Part shown: in pieces, positions 60,707 to 64,000 of the stretch
Numbering within the stretch: the stretch's first letter is position 1
Layout: each line of letters starts with the position of its first letter
Source of the DNA: Pseudomonas viridiflava
GTDB lineage: Bacteria > Pseudomonadota > Gammaproteobacteria > Pseudomonadales > Pseudomonadaceae
Direction of reading: 5' to 3'
Assembly (NCBI RefSeq): GCF_900580865.1
Contig: NZ_UTBZ01000228.1
Span: 62,001 to 126,000 of the forward strand
DNA length: 64,000 bases
Position numbers and translations under genes: made by a program
The notes under the pieces: model-generated
Databases searched by the model: none
What the model saw: only the letters and a program-made list of their open reading frames with translations
What the model was told of the DNA's origin: nothing

Positions 60707-62038
60707 TCAGAACTTGTCGAGCGTGCGCAATTTCTGCGGCAACCCCCACAGCAACAGTGCCGCAGCGATCAACGCCGCCACGCCAATCACGTATAGCGCC
60801 GGCGTGGTGCTGCCGGTCAGATCCTTGATCCGCCCGACCATCACCGGGCTGACGATTCCGCCGAATTGTCCCAGCGTATTGATCACCGCAATCCCGCCCG
60901 CCGCACCAGCGCCTGCCCCGGCCAGCAACTTCGGTGGCAGCGTCCAGAAACTCGGAATCGAGGCGATGATGCCAGCGCCAAGCAAACCAAGTGCAACGAT
61001 CAGGAACGTGGTGTGACTGGCAAATATCCCGGCACTGAAAAAGCCGATCGCGCCGACGACGACCAACCCGGCAACAAACTTGCGCCGCTCACCGGTCGCG
61101 TCTGACAAACGCCCGATCACCACCATGCTGATCGCCCCGCAAATGTACGGGATAGCCGTCAGCAGTCCGATCATCACCGGACTCTCGGTGCCGGCGCTGC
61201 GGATCAATTGCGGCGCCCAGAAATTCAGACCGTAAGACGCCACCTGAATCAGGAAGTAGATCAGCCCCAAGGTCAGAAAACCCGGAATCTTCAACGCCGC
61301 CAGTAATGAACCGCCGCTCTTGTGCGGTTCATGCTGGGCGATGCGGCTGGATAGCAGTTTTTTCTCGTCAGCGCTCAGCCAGTGCGCATCTTCGATACGA
61401 TCCTTAAGCTGCGTCAGCACTAGAAAACCGAGGCCGATGCACGGTACGCCGCCGAGCAGGAACAGCCAGTGCCAGCCGCGCATTTGCAGCACGCCATCGA
61501 GGTGCTCCAGCACCAGCCCGGAGAATGGCGCGCCGACCAGCCCGGCGAACGCCGAGGCAAGAAACAGCATCGAAGTGATACGACCACGGAAGTGCTGCGG
61601 AAACCACAGCGTCAGGTAATACAGCACGCCCGGGGCAAAACCGGCTTCCATTGCGCCGATCACAAAGCGCAGTGCGTAGAACTGCCATTCGCTGTTGACG
61701 AAGACCATCGCTGCCGTCGCCACGCCCCAGGACATCATGATCCGCGCGATCCAGCGGCGTGCGCCGACCTTGTAGAGCATCATGTTGCTTGGCACTTCGA
61801 ACAACACGTAACCGACCACGAACAATCCGGCACCGAGGCCGTAAGCGGTGTCGCTCAGGCTCAGGTCGGTCTGCAACTGGAACTTGGCGAAGCTGATGTT
61901 GATGCGGTCGAAAAAAGCGAACAGGTAGCAGACCATGATCAGCGGCATGAGACGCCAGGCGACTTTGCTGACCAGGGCTTTTTCGGCGTCGTGATCGACG
62001 GACGGACTCGCGCCCGCCTCCATTACATTGAGGCTCAT
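60707..62038 (-). CDS. MFS transporter, anion:cation symporter type
   Basis: The start at MSLNVMEAGASPSVD (62038), seven bases after GGAG, gives 443 residues. Twelve helices are visible, with the ACS-family motif FFDRINISFAKFQLQTDLSLSD and FEVPSNMMLYKVGARRWIARIMM. Such symporters take up organic anions such as phthalate, galactonate or glucarate. Next to HMG-CoA lyase and a CoA-transferase, a dicarboxylate like 3-hydroxy-3-methylglutarate is a reasonable but unproven substrate. Confidence 0.9.
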   Translation of the reverse strand: MSLNVMEAGASPSVDHDAEKALVSKVAWRLMPLIMVCYLFAFFDRINISFAKFQLQTDLSLSDTAYGLGAGLFVVGYVLFEVPSNMMLYKVGARRWIARIMMSWGVATAAMVFVNSEWQFYALRFVIGAMEAGFAPGVLYYLTLWFPQHFRGRITSMLFLASAFAGLVGAPFSGLVLEHLDGVLQMRGWHWLFLLGGVPCIGLGFLVLTQLKDRIEDAHWLSADEKKLLSSRIAQHEPHKSGGSLLAALKIPGFLTLGLIYFLIQVASYGLNFWAPQLIRSAGTESPVMIGLLTAIPYICGAISMVVIGRLSDATGERRKFVAGLVVVGAIGFFSAGIFASHTTFLIVALGLLGAGIIASIPSFWTLPPKLLAGAGAGAAGGIAVINTLGQFGGIVSPVMVGRIKDLTGSTTPALYVIGVAALIAAALLLWGLPQKLRTLDKF

Positions 62039-62118
62039 AGCTTTTCTCCAGGCGGACTGCCGGTGGGCGTCCGATTGTTTTTGTTGTCTGGTTATGACGC
62101 TCACTGTGGAGCGCTTTT

Positions 62119-62214
62119 CTGTGGGAGTGAGCTTGCTCGCGAAGGCGTCGAGTCAGTCGAAATCAAATGTGAATGACACACCGTCTTCGCGAGCAGGCTC
62201 GCTCCCACAGGGGG
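62119..62214. repeat. REP doublet (REPIN)
   Basis: Inverted REP cores (GTGGGAGTGAGCTTGCTCGC and GCGAGCAGGCTCGCTCCCAC) flank about 45 bp between the MFS and HMG-CoA lyase genes. The left arm is the diverged AGTGAGC variant. Confidence 0.9.
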
Positions 62215-62224
62215 ATTTGTATAT

Positions 62225-63151
62225 TCAGGTGGGAATCGTGTGCAGGTCGCAGTTACGTCCGGCCTTGGCCAATTGGCCGGGCACGTCGTGGCCCAGCAGG
62301 TCCGGCAATCCTCGGGAGAGTTTCAGCAGCAGCGGCAAGTCGATGCCGGTGTGAATGCCGATCTCAGCGCACAGGTTCACCAGGTCTTCGGTGCAGATAT
62401 TGCCCGACGCACCCGGCGCAAACGGGCAGCCACCGAGACCACCAAGCGCCGCATCGAAACGCCGCGCGCCGGCCTCGTACGCCGCCAGCACATTGCACAA
62501 ACCCAAACCGCGGGTGTTGTGGAAATGCAGGGTCAGATCGGCCGGCGAAACCCGCTGCAACACCCGCCGCACCAAGCGATCCACCTGACGCGGATTGGCC
62601 ATGCCAGTGGTGTCGGCGAGGGTGATGCCCGCGATGCCGAGTTCCTGATAAGCGTCGACGATTTGCAGCACGCGATCCTCGTCGATAGGACCTTCGAACG
62701 GGCAACCGAACGTCGTGGCAATGCTGCCGTTGAGGCGCACGCCGGAGCCGCTGGCGAACGCCAGAATCTCGCCAAATGCCGCCAACGAGTCTTCACAGCG
62801 CATGCGCATATTGGCCATGTTGTGCGTCTGGCTGGCGGACATCACCAGATTCAATTCATCGGCACCCGCCGCCAATGCTCGCTGCGCACCTTTGAGGTTG
62901 GGAATCAGCGCGACGTAAATCACCCCCGACTGGCGTTGAATACCGGTGAAGACTTGCTCGCCGTCACGCAGTGCCGGAATGGCTTTCGGCGACACGAACG
63001 AGCCGGCTTCGATACGGCTGAAACCGGCCAACGACAGTTGATCGATCAGCGCGATCTTGTCAGCGGTTTCCACCCACGTCGGTTCGATCTGCAAGCCGTC
63101 GCGCGGCGAGACTTCCTGGACGATCAGGGTTTGCGAATAGTCGGTGATCAT
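62225..63151 (-). CDS. Hydroxymethylglutaryl-CoA lyase
   Basis: The 308 residues match the HMG-CoA lyase family: metal-site start EVSPRDGLQIEPTW, catalytic loops SIATTFGCPFEGPID and TLADTTGMANPRQVD, the HFHNTRGLGLCN metal ligands, and the C-terminal loop Cys in GGLGGCPFAPGASGN. It cleaves HMG-CoA into acetyl-CoA and acetoacetate. Its start overlaps the CoA-transferase stop by 4 bp, so the two are translationally coupled. A side substrate such as citramalyl-CoA cannot be excluded. Confidence 0.9.
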   Translation of the reverse strand: MITDYSQTLIVQEVSPRDGLQIEPTWVETADKIALIDQLSLAGFSRIEAGSFVSPKAIPALRDGEQVFTGIQRQSGVIYVALIPNLKGAQRALAAGADELNLVMSASQTHNMANMRMRCEDSLAAFGEILAFASGSGVRLNGSIATTFGCPFEGPIDEDRVLQIVDAYQELGIAGITLADTTGMANPRQVDRLVRRVLQRVSPADLTLHFHNTRGLGLCNVLAAYEAGARRFDAALGGLGGCPFAPGASGNICTEDLVNLCAEIGIHTGIDLPLLLKLSRGLPDLLGHDVPGQLAKAGRNCDLHTIPT

Positions 63152-64000
63152 TGCACCACCCCTTGGCTTTTCAGGCGTTCGATGTCGAGTTCAGTCAGGC
63201 CGAGGCCAGCGAGAATACCGTCGGTGTGCTGGCCGAGTTTCGGCCCCGACCAGTTCACCTCGCCGGGGGTTTCCGAAAGTTTCGGGACGATGCCGGGCAT
63301 CTTCACCGTTGCACCGCCGGGCAATTCGGCATTGAGCAGCATGTCCCGCGCCTGATAGTGCGGATCGGCGACGATATCGGCCACTGAATAAATGCGCCCG
63401 GCCGGCACTTCAGCCGCTTCCAGCGCGGCAAGCACGGCGTCGATCGGCAGACTGCTGGTCCAGTGAGTGATGGCTGCGTCGAGCAAACCGCTCTTGGCCG
63501 CACGACCATCGTTATGAGCGAATTCTGCTGCTTCAGCCAGGTCATCACGGCCGATGGTTTGCATCAGACGTTTGTAGATCGGGTCGCTGTTGCCGGCGAT
63601 CACCACGTAAGCACCATCCGCCGTCACATAAGTGTTGGAGGGTGCGATGCCCGGCAAAGCGCCGCCACTGCGCTCACGGACATGGCCGAGCAGGTCGTAT
63701 TCCGGCACCAGACTTTCCATGACGTTGAACACGCTTTCCGCCAGCGATACGTCGACGACCTGCCCACCGCCCTGCCCGGTCTTGACCCGCAGCAGCGACA
63801 TCAGCGCGCCGATCACCGCATGCAACGAAGCCAGCGAATCACCGAGGCTGACGCCGACCCGCGCCGGGGGCGAACCGGGGGTGCCGGTGGTGTAGCGGAT
63901 GCCACCCATCGCTTCGCCGATCGCGCCGAAACCGGGACGGTCGCGGTACGGGCCGGTCTGGCCGTAACCGGAGATGCGTACGAGGGTGAGATTGGGGTTC
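63148..64000 (-). CDS. Class III CoA-transferase (CaiB/BaiF family), 5' end outside window
   Basis: The leftward gene runs off the right edge. The visible 283 residues include the CaiB segment RISGYGQTGPYRDRPGFGAI, then PARVGVSLGDSLASLHAVIG, and the C-terminal domain ending GLTELDIERLKSQGVVQ. The internal ATG at 63909 is not the true start since homology continues through the edge. Coupled to HMG-CoA lyase, it probably activates a free acid to the CoA ester. Confidence 0.9.
   Translation of the reverse strand, partial: NPNLTLVRISGYGQTGPYRDRPGFGAIGEAMGGIRYTTGTPGSPPARVGVSLGDSLASLHAVIGALMSLLRVKTGQGGGQVVDVSLAESVFNVMESLVPEYDLLGHVRERSGGALPGIAPSNTYVTADGAYVVIAGNSDPIYKRLMQTIGRDDLAEAAEFAHNDGRAAKSGLLDAAITHWTSSLPIDAVLAALEAAEVPAGRIYSVADIVADPHYQARDMLLNAELPGGATVKMPGIVPKLSETPGEVNWSGPKLGQHTDGILAGLGLTELDIERLKSQGVVQ

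Noticed and set aside
1..64000. CRISPR arrays, IS elements or prophage genes
   Set aside because: No regularly spaced direct repeats with unique spacers, no transposase and no phage structural genes were found; the repeats present are inverted palindromes.

Overview
The window is chromosomal DNA of a Pseudomonas, most likely of the P. fluorescens group. The evidence is the algU-mucA-mucB-mucD stress operon next to nadB, a PhaG-type 3-hydroxyacyl-ACP enzyme, a tctDE/opdH/tctCBA tricarboxylate locus, a dapA-bamC-purC cluster, and many copies of the Pseudomonas palindromic REP element whose core reads GTGGGAGCGAGCCTGCTCGCG. Most genes are compact, GC-rich and ordinary for the genus.

Layout. 1-5.5 kb: polysaccharide glycosylation genes (partial methyltransferase, family-2 glycosyltransferase, a giant multi-domain glycosyltransferase) and a DUF1508 protein. 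5.8-12.4 kb: tRNA-Ser, purC, an MBL-fold hydrolase, bamC, dapA, gcvR, bcp, a PerM/AI-2E family protein and tusA. 12.5-18.4 kb: a BepA-like periplasmic protease and mucD-mucB-mucA-algU (mucC absent) with two AlgU-type promoters. 18.4-22.6 kb: nadB, ygfX/sdhE, ygfZ and an HDOD protein. 22.8-30.5 kb: a complete tricarboxylate uptake locus (sensor TctE, regulator TctD, porin OpdH, TctC-TctB-TctA, AbrB-like protein). 30.6-32.5 kb: ung and a 3-hydroxyisobutyryl-CoA hydrolase-like gene.

32.7-37.9 kb holds the most unusual gene: a single 1714-residue protein with no recognised N-terminal signal, a hydrophobic middle, eight helix-turn-helix-like modules spaced exactly 64 residues apart in an ABC-ABC-AB order, a proline-rich linker with basic KR/PKRP clusters and an IKVE motif, and a C-terminal SET-domain-like lysine methyltransferase. 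I read it as a candidate eukaryote-directed, possibly DNA-targeted chromatin effector. That is inference from sequence features only.

38-49 kb: two tandem tyrosine-rich lipoproteins, then a guanidine-I (ykkC) riboswitch leading an operon for guanidine use: ABC importer, two urea-amidolyase-associated proteins (carboxyguanidine deiminase subunits), a biotin-dependent urea/guanidine carboxylase and allophanate hydrolase. A whole REP doublet (REPIN) is embedded in frame inside the carboxylase gene, at the linker between two domains.

49-64 kb: a diguanylate cyclase, a CWC protein, rsuA, phaG, tRNA-Gly, a higBA toxin-antitoxin pair with a visible promoter/operator, methyltransferases (one is tam), a DUF4142 protein, a 51-residue KGG stress protein, a LysE exporter, fosA, a tandem pair of unknown secreted paralogues, an MFS transporter, HMG-CoA lyase and a partial class III CoA-transferase running off the right edge. 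Three families of short palindromic repeats punctuate the gene ends.
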